64,000 nucleotides of DNA, from assembly GCA_003278255.1 (NCBI GenBank), contig QCFZ01000001.1, positions 124,001 through 188,000 of the forward strand, given 5' to 3'. Below the pieces are notes generated by a model, which worked only from the letters and a program-made list of their open reading frames with translations, searched no databases and had not been told where the DNA came from. This document shows, in pieces, positions 45,514 through 57,390 of the stretch. Every line of letters begins with the position of its first letter. The stretch's first letter is position 1. This DNA comes from Prochlorococcus sp. AG-363-O15. GTDB lineage: Bacteria; Cyanobacteriota; Cyanobacteriia; PCC-6307; Cyanobiaceae. A program made the translations under genes and the position numbers.

Positions 45514-47204
45514 AGATTGCTCTAGCGCAATTAAATCCTTTAATAGGAAACCTTGAGGGTAATGCAGATTTAATAATCTCTGCATGCAAAAAAGCAGCAA
45601 CTTTAAAAGCAAATTTATTAATTACCCCTGAACTCTCGCTATGGGGATATCCTCCTAAGGATCTACTGCTTAATTCAATTCTAATTAAAAATCAAAGAGA
45701 TTTACTTGATCATATTGCAAGTATACTTTCATTAGAAGCACCACATTTGCAAGTATTAATAGGGGTAGCAGAGTCTGCTCCAGATTTTCAATTACCACAG
45801 CTATTTAATTCTTTGGCAATTGTAGAGTCTAGTGGATGGAAAATTATAGCAAGGAAACAACTATTGCCTAGTTATGACGTTTTTGATGAGGCAAGATATT
45901 TTCGACCAGGAGATTCTCCTTCAACACTAGATCTTTTAGTGGAAGGTAAAAAATATAAACTAGGTCTAACAATTTGCGAAGATCTTTGGGTGGAAGAAGA
46001 ATTACAGGGTCAAAGAATATCTGGCCCAGATCCAATCGAGAAATTATTACCTAAAAAAATAGATTTACTTTTAAACCTTTCAGCCTCTCCTTTTGGCCAA
46101 AAAAAACAATCTCTTCGCAACAAACTAGCAACTAAAGCTGCTAAACGCCTCAAATGTCCAATAATTTATCTTAATCAAGTAGGAGGGAACGATGAACTTG
46201 TATTTGATGGTGGAAGCTTCATAATGAATTCTCAAGCAGAAATAGCATTGACCATGCATAGATATCAAGAAGACTTCGCAATATGGGATACATCATCTAG
46301 AGTTAGAAGTGACTATAATAATGATCCTATTCCAGAAGAAGAAGTCTTCAACGCTCTCGTTCTAGGTGTTAAAGACTACGCCTCAAAATGTCATTTTAAT
46401 AGTGCATTAATTGGTTTAAGCGGAGGCATTGATTCAGCCTTAGTAGCAATTATTGCTGCAGCAGCTTTAGGCCCAGAAAACATTACGGCAGTTCTAATGC
46501 CTTCTCCTTGGAGCTCAACTAATTCAGTAAAAGATGCACTAGAATTGGCTAAAAGAATAAGAATCAATACTCACATAGTACCCATTAAAAATTTGATGGA
46601 AAGCTTTGATTTAGCTCTAGAAAAGCCTCTTGGCAAATTACCTAATGGAGTAACAGCTGAGAATCTACAATCACGAATAAGAGGAACACTTCTTATGGCC
46701 TTAGCTAATCAAGAAGGTCATTTACTACTTTCAACTGGTAATAAATCTGAATTAGCAGTTGGCTACTGCACTCTTTATGGAGATATGAATGGTGGCCTAT
46801 CAGTTATTGGTGACCTCTATAAAACTACTGTCTTCGGAATTTGTAATTGGTTAGACAAAAAAAGTACTGGTCAATTCAGAGGAAGGTTAGGACTGCCTTC
46901 AAATGGAGATTTGATTGGCCAGAATATTCTAATAAAACCTCCAAGTGCTGAATTAAGTCCAGGACAGTTAGACAGTGATTCCTTGCCTGATTATTCAGTA
47001 CTTGACCCAATCTTAAAAGCACTTATTGAGGAACGCTTAAGTCCTGAACAACTAAAAGAGAGTGGCCATGATTATTTATTAGTTAATCGAATACAAAAGC
47101 TCCTACGTAAAGGAGAGTTCAAGCGTAAACAAGCACCACCTCTTCTAAAAGTCAGTCACCAAGCATTTGGTAGTGGATGGCGAGTCCCAATAGCCGCAAA
47201 ATAA
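45510..47204 (+). CDS. nadE: Glutamine-hydrolysing NAD+ synthase
   Basis: A two-domain enzyme of 564 residues. The N-terminal nitrilase-like glutaminase has TPELSLWGYPPKDL (Glu), the central Lys region and LTICEDLW (Cys nucleophile). The C-terminal synthase has LIGLSGGIDSALVAIIAA (ATP P-loop) and LSTGNKSELAVGYCTLYGDM. It turns nicotinate adenine dinucleotide into NAD using glutamine. It follows nadD with a four-base overlap. Confidence 0.95.
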   Translation: MKIALAQLNPLIGNLEGNADLIISACKKAATLKANLLITPELSLWGYPPKDLLLNSILIKNQRDLLDHIASILSLEAPHLQVLIGVAESAPDFQLPQLFNSLAIVESSGWKIIARKQLLPSYDVFDEARYFRPGDSPSTLDLLVEGKKYKLGLTICEDLWVEEELQGQRISGPDPIEKLLPKKIDLLLNLSASPFGQKKQSLRNKLATKAAKRLKCPIIYLNQVGGNDELVFDGGSFIMNSQAEIALTMHRYQEDFAIWDTSSRVRSDYNNDPIPEEEVFNALVLGVKDYASKCHFNSALIGLSGGIDSALVAIIAAAALGPENITAVLMPSPWSSTNSVKDALELAKRIRINTHIVPIKNLMESFDLALEKPLGKLPNGVTAENLQSRIRGTLLMALANQEGHLLLSTGNKSELAVGYCTLYGDMNGGLSVIGDLYKTTVFGICNWLDKKSTGQFRGRLGLPSNGDLIGQNILIKPPSAELSPGQLDSDSLPDYSVLDPILKALIEERLSPEQLKESGHDYLLVNRIQKLLRKGEFKRKQAPPLLKVSHQAFGSGWRVPIAAK

Positions 47205-47266
47205 TCGCGACAAAGTATGGTCAGTTTGTCGATAAAAGGGCAATCTAATATTAATGACTATCTCCC

Positions 47267-48406
47267 ATGCCATATTCAATTTTGTCAGCCTCTATGGCCA
47301 GTATCGGAGTCCCTGCTGAGATAAAAGCAGATGAACTAAGAGTTGCACTCACGCCTGATGGAGTCAAAGAATTAGTTACTCAAGGATTAGAAGTCCGTAT
47401 TCAAGCGGGAGCAGGAGCTGGGGCAGGAATTAAGGATGAAGCTTTTGCTTCTGCAGGAGCAAAAATTGTCAACAAAGAACAAGCTTGGGCAGCACATCTA
47501 ATAGTGAAAGTAAAAGAACCTCAAGAAGAAGAATTTCCCTTCTTAAGGGAGGATATGGTGCTATTTACATACCTACATTTAGCTGCTTATCCAAAAGTTG
47601 GAGAAGCTTTGTTAGAAGCAAAAACTACAGGTGTTGGATATGAAACTGTTCAAATGGAAAATGGCAGTTTGCCATTATTAGCTCCTATGAGTGAAATTGC
47701 AGGAAGACTAGCTGCACAAATAGGAGCTCATTTACTAGAACGACCTCATGGCGGTAGTGGAGTATTGATTGGAGGATGTACTGGTGTTAGGCCAGCGAGA
47801 GTTGTAGTTATAGGTGCAGGTACTGTTGGATGGAATGCTGCAAGACTTGCTGCTGCTATGGATGCAGAAGTAATGCTATTAGATCGATCTCCAGAACGAC
47901 TTAGAAACTTAGAAGCAGATCGTAGGGGCAGACTTACAAGTGTTGTAAGCAGTAGAGGTTTGCTAGAAAGGCTCATTCCTACTGCAGATCTTCTAATTGG
48001 AGCAGTGCTAACTCCAGGAGGTCGTGCGCCAACACTTGTAGATGAATTAATGGTAAAAGAAATGAAAGAAAGCTCTGTAATCGTTGACGTGGCAATCGAC
48101 CAAGGTGGCTGTGTTGCTACAAGCGTTGAAACCACACATACCAATCCAACAGTAAAAATTCATGGCGTACAGCACTATGCCGTCGGGAATATGCCTGGGG
48201 CTGTTCCTTTTACTTCTACTGAAGCACTTGTAAGCGTGACATTGCCTTACATACTGGGAATTGCCGGTAGAGGACTCGAAACGGCTTTTACTGAAAGACC
48301 TGAACTCCTCTCTGGATTAAATACTGTCAGGGGTTCTGTCTGCCACCCTGGAGTAGCAAAAGCATTAGGAATCCCTCCGAGACATCCAATGGCTTGCTTA
48401 CGTTAA
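47267..48406 (+). CDS. ald: Alanine dehydrogenase
   Basis: A 379-residue NAD-dependent enzyme that interconverts alanine and pyruvate plus ammonium. IGVPAEIKADELRVALTP is the typical start, VKVKEPQEEEFPFLR follows, and the Rossmann motif VVVIGAGTVGWNAARLA is central. NMPGAVPFTSTEAL and the end GLNTVRGSVCHPGVAKAL fit Ald rather than transhydrogenase. It starts with ATG at 47267; an internal ATG at 47294 is also possible. It follows nadE by 62 bp. Confidence 0.93.
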   Translation: MPYSILSASMASIGVPAEIKADELRVALTPDGVKELVTQGLEVRIQAGAGAGAGIKDEAFASAGAKIVNKEQAWAAHLIVKVKEPQEEEFPFLREDMVLFTYLHLAAYPKVGEALLEAKTTGVGYETVQMENGSLPLLAPMSEIAGRLAAQIGAHLLERPHGGSGVLIGGCTGVRPARVVVIGAGTVGWNAARLAAAMDAEVMLLDRSPERLRNLEADRRGRLTSVVSSRGLLERLIPTADLLIGAVLTPGGRAPTLVDELMVKEMKESSVIVDVAIDQGGCVATSVETTHTNPTVKIHGVQHYAVGNMPGAVPFTSTEALVSVTLPYILGIAGRGLETAFTERPELLSGLNTVRGSVCHPGVAKALGIPPRHPMACLR

Positions 48407-48470
48407 CCTTACAAAAAATATAATTAACTAAAGACTTTAATTTAATTGATTAACTCCAAAAGCAATCTGG

Positions 48471-49625
48471 TTATCTAATCAAACTTATCTGTTTAATTGG
48501 TCTACGCAAAGACTCAACCGAAATACCTTCTCTCATAGATAAAATTAAACCTGAAGCCTCTAAGTAATTCTTTGCTGTAATTACTTGTTCAATCTCACAA
48601 TTTTTCTTAATAGCATCATTTAAATCTAAATCATAACTACTTATGGACATAACCCCAGGATTTTCTACTGCAATTATAGTTATACCTCTTTCTATACATG
48701 CTAAGACTGCCTCGCCGCCTAGTGCTCCTTGTGGAGCCACTACTGCATTCACATCATCTATTGTTAAAGCATTACTAAGCATTCTCAAATTTTTAATTTG
48801 TATATTCTCTTCTATTTCTATAAGATCAGGGGCTCTGCTTAAACCAACTAGTACACAAGCAAGAAAAGTGTGACCTAATTCCTCCCCTGCAACACGAGGA
48901 TCTAAATCATCATCTATAGGTAAAGGATTAAGTGCAGGCGCATGTGCACACGGAATAGAAAGGTATCGAACTAACAAATGACTTATCACAGCTTCCGCCC
49001 CAGCTAGAAAGTCCACTCCATCACCTTGTCTATATGCAGATAAATTTGAATCTTCAATAGATTCAGGGAATTTAGTAACTATTGCTATTGCAGTAGCACC
49101 AGCAGCTTTCAATTTCTTACCTGCTTCAAGCAAAATCTCTGGATTAAGAACTTCTCCCCAACTAGATCCACTTTTACCTTTTTGCAATCGAACATCTACG
49201 GGAGCCTCAGTTATAACAACAGGTCCAACATTTAAACCGAGACTTGCTCGACAAGCATCTGCTACATGCAAATGTCTCGTCCTTAGTTCAAATTCTATTC
49301 CTACATCCAAAAGCAAACCAACTTTCTGCTGTCTTACGGGTTTCAATGCAATCTGGCCAGCCGCAAACTTATCCAGTCCATATCCTTCTACATATTGAAT
49401 GCGTGGATCATTCCAATAGAGTGCTGCACCATTCATTACATTTGGATGAGTAATTAAACAACCACTGGCTGCAGCCATTAAACGTGCAGATGGCATTGCA
49501 TCCCCAGAAAAACCACCGATTGAACAGCCAATACCGGATGGGACTATCATCAATGTAGGGAACAAAATAAAATCTCCATATAAAGTTTCCTCAAATAACA
49601 CAGATCTAACCTTAAGATCTAGCAC
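48471..49625 (-). CDS. DUF3326 family protein
   Basis: A 384-residue protein of the cyanobacterial/plant DUF3326 family: LIVPSGIGCSIGGFSGDAMP near the start, ITHPNVMNGAALYWNDPRIQ and the C-terminal AVVAPQGALGGEAVLACIERG are characteristic. Function unknown. It starts with GTG immediately after the stop of the 68-aa gene upstream, so the two are translationally coupled. The first 23 residues are additional to the usual start. Confidence 0.85.
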   Translation of the reverse strand: MLDLKVRSVLFEETLYGDFILFPTLMIVPSGIGCSIGGFSGDAMPSARLMAAASGCLITHPNVMNGAALYWNDPRIQYVEGYGLDKFAAGQIALKPVRQQKVGLLLDVGIEFELRTRHLHVADACRASLGLNVGPVVITEAPVDVRLQKGKSGSSWGEVLNPEILLEAGKKLKAAGATAIAIVTKFPESIEDSNLSAYRQGDGVDFLAGAEAVISHLLVRYLSIPCAHAPALNPLPIDDDLDPRVAGEELGHTFLACVLVGLSRAPDLIEIEENIQIKNLRMLSNALTIDDVNAVVAPQGALGGEAVLACIERGITIIAVENPGVMSISSYDLDLNDAIKKNCEIEQVITAKNYLEASGLILSMREGISVESLRRPIKQISLIR

Positions 49626-49832
49626 TTAGCGAGTGATCACTACTGCCTCTATATTAAGTTTTCGCGAGTTATCTTCTGACAATCCTTCTATTGATGTAAT
49701 TGCCCATCTAAGCGGCTCACCATACATCTTCAATTCTTGCAAAAGCCATTGCCGTAATTTTCGTGGAGGAATATTGTTAGGCCACTCCATATCAAGAGTA
49801 AGAACATTCAATTGCACGTTTAAAAATGCCAA
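49626..49832 (-). CDS. Conserved hypothetical protein coupled to the DUF3326 gene (68 aa)
   Basis: An ATG-started 68-residue protein: MEWPNNIPPRKLRQWLLQEL and EPLRWAITSIEGLSEDNSRK, ending LNIEAVVITR. It directly abuts the DUF3326 start. Looks conserved; no domain known to me. Confidence 0.7.
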   Translation of the reverse strand: MAFLNVQLNVLTLDMEWPNNIPPRKLRQWLLQELKMYGEPLRWAITSIEGLSEDNSRKLNIEAVVITR

Positions 49833-49964
49833 AACCAGAATATAAATTCAAAACTAGCTCAAAATCCATTATCATGGCAAATGCTTTATATGAAGGATCA
49901 GAATATAAACAAAATAATAATTTAGATTCCTTTTAATTAATAATCAATATGATCTACTTTAACT

Positions 49965-50915
49965 TTAGGCACAAGAGCCACCGACCACCTCTAATATTTC
50001 CTGGGTAATTGCAGCCTGACGAGCTTTATTATAATCAAGAGTCAATGTTTTTGCTAGTTCCTTAGCATTATCACTTGCATTATTCATCGCAGTCATCCTA
50101 CTTGCCAATTCTGAAGCGGCAGATTCTTGAAGTGCACGCAAGAGTTGGTTTTGCAAATAAAGCGGTAACAATGCATTCAGCAACTGCTCGGGACTTTGTT
50201 CAAAAACTATGTCAGAAGGTAGTACAGGTTGCTCATTTGCAGGAGCAACACCTTTCTCAATAGTTAAACGACTATCTTTAGTAGTCAACCTAAATATCTC
50301 ATCATCTGATTCTGCTATACCTTGAGGGTCTAAAGGAAGCAAAGTTTGAACTACAGGGTTACAACTAACAAGGTTAATAAACTTGGTATAAATCACTTCC
50401 ACCCTATCAGTACTTTCTGATAAAAATTCAGCTAATACTTCATTAGTAATTGACTCTGCATCATCAGAAGTTGGGACTTGCTCAAGCTCAGCAAAAGTGG
50501 CTCGTATTTTATATTGACTAGACCTATTCTGAAAATACCCTATTGCTTTTCTACCGATTAATACAAGGTCAGGCTCAAATCCTTGCTTCTTTAATTCAGC
50601 ATAACGAAGCTCAGCTCGCTTAATAATATTAGAATTATATCCTCCACATAGGCCTCTATCACCAGTAACAGCTAAGAGGGTAATAGTTTTAATATCACGG
50701 GATTTTAATAAAGGAGCGTCTGCTAGCTCAAAGCGCATACGAGATTGAATATTCTCAAGTACACGAGCCAATCGATCAGCAAAAGGCCTACTTCGGAGAA
50801 CTTGCTCCTGAGCCCTACGAACTTTGGCCGCTGCGACCAAGCGCATAGCCTCAGTGATTTTTCTGGTGTTTTTAACCGAAACAATTCTGTCTCGGATGTC
50901 CTTAAGGTTGGCCAT
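49965..50915 (-). CDS. atpG: ATP synthase F1 gamma subunit
   Basis: The 316-residue rotor shaft: [20 protein letters not shown] at the N-terminus, [14 protein letters not shown] and the C-terminal helix with [17 protein letters not shown] and [18 protein letters not shown]. Cyanobacterial gamma has a central insertion (around residues 195-230) without the redox cysteines of chloroplasts, as seen here. It is the last gene of the main atp operon and follows atpA after 30 bp. Confidence 0.97.
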   Translation of the reverse strand: MANLKDIRDRIVSVKNTRKITEAMRLVAAAKVRRAQEQVLRSRPFADRLARVLENIQSRMRFELADAPLLKSRDIKTITLLAVTGDRGLCGGYNSNIIKRAELRYAELKKQGFEPDLVLIGRKAIGYFQNRSSQYKIRATFAELEQVPTSDDAESITNEVLAEFLSESTDRVEVIYTKFINLVSCNPVVQTLLPLDPQGIAESDDEIFRLTTKDSRLTIEKGVAPANEQPVLPSDIVFEQSPEQLLNALLPLYLQNQLLRALQESAASELASRMTAMNNASDNAKELAKTLTLDYNKARQAAITQEILEVVGGSCA

Positions 50916-50945
50916 GGATAGAGTTCTTCGAGATAATCGTCAGGG

Positions 50946-52511
<1,566 letters not shown>

Positions 52512-52522
52512 TTAGTAAATCG

Positions 52523-53071
52523 CTAGCTAACTTTTGCCAGCGAAAGTCCTAAACGACGAACCTGCCCAGCAAGGCTCGCATCTATGACTTTGGAACCGAC
52601 ACTAACTATGAAGCCGCCAATTAAGGAATCATCAACCTTAAGATTCAGCTCGAGATTATCGGTACCAGCAACAGACTGAATTTTTTTCAAAAGATCAGCC
52701 TGTTGGTCTTCAGTTAAAGGGGCAGCTGATGTAACTGTTGCTAGAGCAATATTGCGTTGCTCTCGATAAAGCTCAAGCAAACGCTCTAGCACTGCATCTA
52801 AAAGTCCTATGCGTTGACGATCTGCCAACAATTTCAGCAGGTTAAGGAATGAAGGAGTGACCTTATCAGCGAAAAGCTTTTCGATAGCAGCTTTTTTTGA
52901 AGAAACCTCAAGAACAGGCGAAGCCATTGCATCACTCAACTGAGGGTTGTTCTTCCATAATTCGAGAACAGCTTTTGATTGGTCTATTACTTGATCGACT
53001 TCCTTTCTACTTGTAGCGATTTGAAGAAACGCTTCTGCATAAGGAGTCGTAATCGTATTTAGAAGAGGCAT
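52523..53071 (-). CDS. atpH: ATP synthase F1 delta subunit
   Basis: A 182-residue peripheral-stalk cap: TITTPYAEAFLQIATSRKEV at the start, FLNLLKLLADRQRIGLLDAV in the middle and DDSLIGGFIVSVGSKVIDAS near the end are typical. It starts at the base where the b subunit gene ends, giving a one-base overlap. Confidence 0.95.
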   Translation of the reverse strand: MPLLNTITTPYAEAFLQIATSRKEVDQVIDQSKAVLELWKNNPQLSDAMASPVLEVSSKKAAIEKLFADKVTPSFLNLLKLLADRQRIGLLDAVLERLLELYREQRNIALATVTSAAPLTEDQQADLLKKIQSVAGTDNLELNLKVDDSLIGGFIVSVGSKVIDASLAGQVRRLGLSLAKVS

Positions 53072-53586
53072 TAAGCTTGCTCCATTCTTTTGATGGACTG
53101 ACTCAAAAATTTGGCCTGGGACTTTTCATCTAATTTTCCTTGAAGTGTGACCAAAGCCTTTTCGATTGCTAATTGAGCAGCTTCCTTGCGCAATTGAGTA
53201 CTCACTCTGGCTGCTTCAGCATTCAAATCAGAAGCAGCACCCTGCTTAATTCTAGCCATCTCTTCTACTGTTCTTTTTTCGCTTTCCAAACGAATCGCTT
53301 CAGCACGGACCTTGCAATCAGAGCGAATCTGAGAAGCTTTTTGTTCTGCAGCAGCTAACTCAATCTTCGCCTGCTCCAAAGATTTAGAAGCTTCATCAAG
53401 ACGGTCTTCAGCATCTGTAAGGTCTGCAAGAATCGCAGAACGCCTGCGCTCAAGCATTCCACCTAAAAAATTAGGGAGAAATTTATACAAACCAAAAATA
53501 ACAACTGACAAGTTGATTACATTGGTTTCAAACAAATTTAAATTCAGGCCAAAGCCTTGTGCTGCAATGATGATTGGGAAAGTCAT
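53071..53586 (-). CDS. atpF: ATP synthase F0 b subunit
   Basis: A 171-residue stator subunit. Its membrane helix lies near residues 20-42 ([20 protein letters not shown]); the remainder is a long charged coiled coil ([20 protein letters not shown]) that contacts delta. It overlaps the b' gene by four bases upstream. Confidence 0.94.
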   Translation of the reverse strand: MTFPIIIAAQGFGLNLNLFETNVINLSVVIFGLYKFLPNFLGGMLERRRSAILADLTDAEDRLDEASKSLEQAKIELAAAEQKASQIRSDCKVRAEAIRLESEKRTVEEMARIKQGAASDLNAEAARVSTQLRKEAAQLAIEKALVTLQGKLDEKSQAKFLSQSIKRMEQA

Positions 53587-54044
53587 TTTGCTGCTAGTAG
53601 TCGTTCTACAATCAAATCACCAAGTTGATCAGCATCTTTTTGGAGCTGATTCATGGCCATTTCTTTTTGAGAGTCAATCTCTCGCCTAGCTGCTTCTCTA
53701 GAAGCATTAGCTTCGGTAGTTGCGAGTGCCAATGCTTCTCTATAAAGCTTCTCAGAGTCCTGTTCAGCTTCAATAATTACCTTTTGTGCAGCCTGCCTAG
53801 CTTCCTTAAGCTGATCTTTTAAATCAGCTTCAAGACGCTGAGCCTGTGAGAGCTTCTCCTTAGCCTTTGCTCGGCTAGTAGTTACATAGCCCTCCCTTTC
53901 CTCAACTACTTTCCCAACAGGTTTGAAGAAAAGCGTATTGAGAACAAAAGTGAGTAAGACAACCTGAACTGCCATAAGAGGCAGAGTGGCGTCGAAGTCA
54001 AATAGACCTCCCTCACTAGTACCAAACAGGAGCAAACTGGTCAT
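53583..54044 (-). CDS. atpF': ATP synthase F0 b' subunit
   Basis: A 153-residue partner of b, found in photosynthetic bacteria and plastids. The membrane helix [20 protein letters not shown] is followed by [18 protein letters not shown] and a coiled coil. Starts at ATG. Confidence 0.93.
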   Translation of the reverse strand: MTSLLLFGTSEGGLFDFDATLPLMAVQVVLLTFVLNTLFFKPVGKVVEEREGYVTTSRAKAKEKLSQAQRLEADLKDQLKEARQAAQKVIIEAEQDSEKLYREALALATTEANASREAARREIDSQKEMAMNQLQKDADQLGDLIVERLLAAK

Positions 54045-54188
54045 TTGGCAGGGATACGTTCGGTTGAAGCAAGCCGCAAAGCGGTTTGAAAGCTCTGATC
54101 AAAAGACTTTGTAGAGCCTTGATCAAATTGCTGACCACATCATTTTTAAAATTTGATGCGGCCATGCTCAGTCTCTGATTTTGTTGAA

Positions 54189-54461
<273 letters not shown>

Positions 54462-54601
54462 CTAGTAAGCGCGAATAGATAGGACCGGGAGTTTATACCT
54501 GCGCGTAGGACATCTCGTTAAGTTGAGATGGGCCAGCATCATTGCGGACCTTCGCGCAGGAGTTTGTCAGACAATCTGATGAAAGCTAACAAAAGCATTA
54601 A

Positions 54602-55327
54602 TTAATGATGCTCTTCCACTGCTTCACCGATGTAGTAAGCAGCGAGAGTGGCAAAAATCAAAGCTTGAATTGCACTTGTAAATAAGCCAAGGAACATTAC
54701 TGGAACAGGTAGGACAAGGGGTACCAGAAAGACCAATACCGCAACTACCAATTCATCAGCCAATATGTTTCCAAACAAACGGAATGAAAGTGATAGAGGC
54801 TTAGTGAAGTCCTCAACAATTTTAAAAGGAAGCATTATTGGAGTCGGATGCACGTAGTACTCGAAGTACCGCAAACCCTTATTGCTCAAACCCGCATAAA
54901 AATATGAGAGTGAGACCAAAAGTGCCAATGCAACGGTTGTATTGATATCAGCCGTAGGAGCGCCTAACTCCCCACTTGGCAAATGAATCAATCTCCAAGG
55001 GACCAATGCTCCGCCCCAATTACTCACAAAAATGAACAGGAACAAAGTTCCTATAAAAGGCATCCAATCGCGATAAACCTTTTCGCCAATCTGAGTTCGA
55101 GCCAAGTCACGAATGTAATCCCATAGAAATTCCAAAAGGTTTTGGACTCCACGTGGATCACGTTCCATTTTTTTAGTCCCCACCACCACAAGGGCAAGCA
55201 AGGCACCAATCACAATCCAGGAGGTCATAAAAACCTGGCCGTGAATCCTTAAGTTTCCTATTTGCCAATAGAGATGTTGGCCAACCTCTAATTCGGCAAA
55301 AGGAAGAAAAAATGGCAAGGAACCCAT
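54602..55327 (-). CDS. atpB: ATP synthase F0 a subunit
   Basis: A 241-residue proton-channel subunit with five or six helices. The essential Arg lies in [21 protein letters not shown], and [19 protein letters not shown] precedes it. Starts at ATG, 65 bp after the AtpI-like gene. Confidence 0.96.
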   Translation of the reverse strand: MGSLPFFLPFAELEVGQHLYWQIGNLRIHGQVFMTSWIVIGALLALVVVGTKKMERDPRGVQNLLEFLWDYIRDLARTQIGEKVYRDWMPFIGTLFLFIFVSNWGGALVPWRLIHLPSGELGAPTADINTTVALALLVSLSYFYAGLSNKGLRYFEYYVHPTPIMLPFKIVEDFTKPLSLSFRLFGNILADELVVAVLVFLVPLVLPVPVMFLGLFTSAIQALIFATLAAYYIGEAVEEHH

Positions 55328-55391
55328 TGGGCTTGAAGTTAGGAGTCGCTAAAGCGACGGAATTTAATGAGGCCGAAAGTCGGCTTTTAAA

Positions 55392-55889
55392 TTATTCAGA
55401 AATCACTTGAGTCTTAGAAACAAGGAATTCCTGAATAATGAGAGAAGGCTTGTAGAGCAGAAAGCCCAACATTGCTGGGAAAAACTCAAGCTGAGGCAGT
55501 TTTGAAACTGCAAGCACAAGTAATACCGGAACAATTAGCTGAACCTTGCCTACTGACTTAGTACTTTTTCCTAGTTTGCCTATGCTCCGAGCAAGAAGTC
55601 GAAGATAGAGCAACCCAGAAATACCACCTATCAGCAAGCTCATAGAGGTAGTAAAGCCATAAAAAACGGCCGACAAGGCAGCTCCAAAGAGGCATACCAC
55701 GACAGTCGTTAGGAATATGCGCTGCTGAAGCTGCACATATTCCTCAGAAGAATCCTTTAGGACTTCTTCTGACAATGGAAGGTTCAGAGTGGGCTCAGTA
55801 GCGGAACCAACTTCCACCGATGTTTCCAATATGAATTGATCCCCCTTAGAGGGGGGTAAATCAGACTGGAGCGGCGAGGATGCCGGCAA
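55392..55889 (-). CDS. AtpI-like protein at the head of the ATP synthase operon
   Basis: A 165-residue membrane protein with about four helices (IFLTTVVVCLFGAALSAVFY, SMSLLIGGISGLLYLRLL). It holds the place of cyanobacterial atp1/UncI-like protein, an assembly helper of the c-ring. It starts at TTG (55889); sequence upstream gives no ATG. It is the first gene of the eight-gene operon. Confidence 0.8.
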   Translation of the reverse strand: MPASSPLQSDLPPSKGDQFILETSVEVGSATEPTLNLPLSEEVLKDSSEEYVQLQQRIFLTTVVVCLFGAALSAVFYGFTTSMSLLIGGISGLLYLRLLARSIGKLGKSTKSVGKVQLIVPVLLVLAVSKLPQLEFFPAMLGFLLYKPSLIIQEFLVSKTQVISE

Positions 55890-55942
55890 GGGCTCCGAAG
55901 CTCTCTCTGTAAAGGCCCGCGGAATCTATCATGCAGGTGAAA

Positions 55943-57157
55943 TCACCTAGGAGAAAGGGACAAGAGTCGATTTTGCTGCAAACCTCTTGCGATGGAAGCT
56001 ATTTGGGGCAAATCCCAGCCAAGAGGAAGCCTTCCTAGTACTTCCCCAGGATTCTCATCTACTGCACGCATCAACTTATGTTCCTCAACACTAGCAAGAA
56101 TTAAGTTCATTTCTAAGTCATAAAATCTTTCACCAGGCCATCCCAAAAAGTATTGACTAATTTTTGCTTTTGCAGCCAGGACGTCCTTGTCATCTCTCCA
56201 TAGATACTTTTTAAGATGTCCTTTTGAAAGGAACAATTCAAAATGACTAATACTAGGGTCAAGGTTTTCTATCAATTCCCATTGTTTAATATCAGGAAGA
56301 CATTTAGCCCTCTCAAGAAGTTCACCATTGAGAAGTCTTTCAATCCGCCAAACATTTGGATTAGAAAAACAATTAAATTTCAATCCAGAAGCTTCTATTA
56401 AATCCAAAAGATTTACAAGAGAATAAGTCCGTTCATTTGGATGCAAATACATATCAGCAAAATGAGAGTCTGAGGAACATTCAAAAGCCCTTCTTTCCTC
56501 ATAATCAACTCTTATAGGATTATTAACTGGTAAATTATCTAATAGTTCTCTAGTCAATTTAACTCCATTCCTTTCAACAGTAATGTCCAAAGCCCTTAAT
56601 GCTGTCTGAACACGATTTATTTGCCTACGTCCGTGCTCTGCATATATAAACAAATGAATAATTCCACCATTTCTAAGACTAGCCCCAAGCGACTTTAAAC
56701 CACTTAACGGATCATCAAGATGATGAAGAACACCTACTGAATTAATATAATTAAAAAAACATTTTTTATTTATATTAAATAGGCTAATATTATCAAATTG
56801 AACAGAAGATTTCTTTAATCCTCCAGACCTCCCAAGCCTTTCCTTAGCAACTTGCAAAGCCCCCTTGGATATGTCAATAGCGAGGATCTCAGAACCAGGA
56901 TTTAAATGAGCCAAATAATCAGTACTGACCCCTGTACCGCAACCAGCGTCTAGTATTCGAATAGGTTCATCAAATTGTTCATTAAGCGGTAAAGCAGCTC
57001 CAATACAATTCTCGTATGCCATTGCAACTGACCACCTCCAATTATGCCCAGGAGGAGCTCCTTCACTTAAACCATCGTCCGGGAAAGGAAATCGATCATA
57101 AAAAGCACTTACAGCATTAGTAACTGATTCACGCTGATTAAAATCAAATTCCATCAA
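55943..57157 (-). CDS. Class I SAM-dependent methyltransferase (404 aa)
   Basis: Residues 50-170 form the SAM-binding fold: IRILDAGCGTGVSTDYLAHL (motif I), ILAIDISKGALQVAKERLG (motif II) and INSVGVLHHLDDPLSGLKSL (motif IV region). The C-terminal 200 residues have no domain I recognise. Substrate unknown; similar proteins are annotated only as methyltransferases in marine cyanobacteria. Starts at ATG. Confidence 0.85.
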   Translation of the reverse strand: MMEFDFNQRESVTNAVSAFYDRFPFPDDGLSEGAPPGHNWRWSVAMAYENCIGAALPLNEQFDEPIRILDAGCGTGVSTDYLAHLNPGSEILAIDISKGALQVAKERLGRSGGLKKSSVQFDNISLFNINKKCFFNYINSVGVLHHLDDPLSGLKSLGASLRNGGIIHLFIYAEHGRRQINRVQTALRALDITVERNGVKLTRELLDNLPVNNPIRVDYEERRAFECSSDSHFADMYLHPNERTYSLVNLLDLIEASGLKFNCFSNPNVWRIERLLNGELLERAKCLPDIKQWELIENLDPSISHFELFLSKGHLKKYLWRDDKDVLAAKAKISQYFLGWPGERFYDLEMNLILASVEEHKLMRAVDENPGEVLGRLPLGWDLPQIASIARGLQQNRLLSLSPR

Positions 57158-57390
57158 TAGTTTTTAGTTTGAATTGGAATGAAATAAATTCAACTATAGA
57201 CATAATTCTATTTTGGTTGAGTGTTGTCTTATACTATTGCCAATCACCTTAAATCTGAAAAATAAATTCTTTAAAATAATATGTTACTTCGCTCAAAGTG
57301 TTGGTTGTTCGATTTCTAACAACTTCTAATCTTCAAATACATCAAAGAAAGACTTGCAAATTCACTTTTAGGCGTCTGAATAGAAGGTAA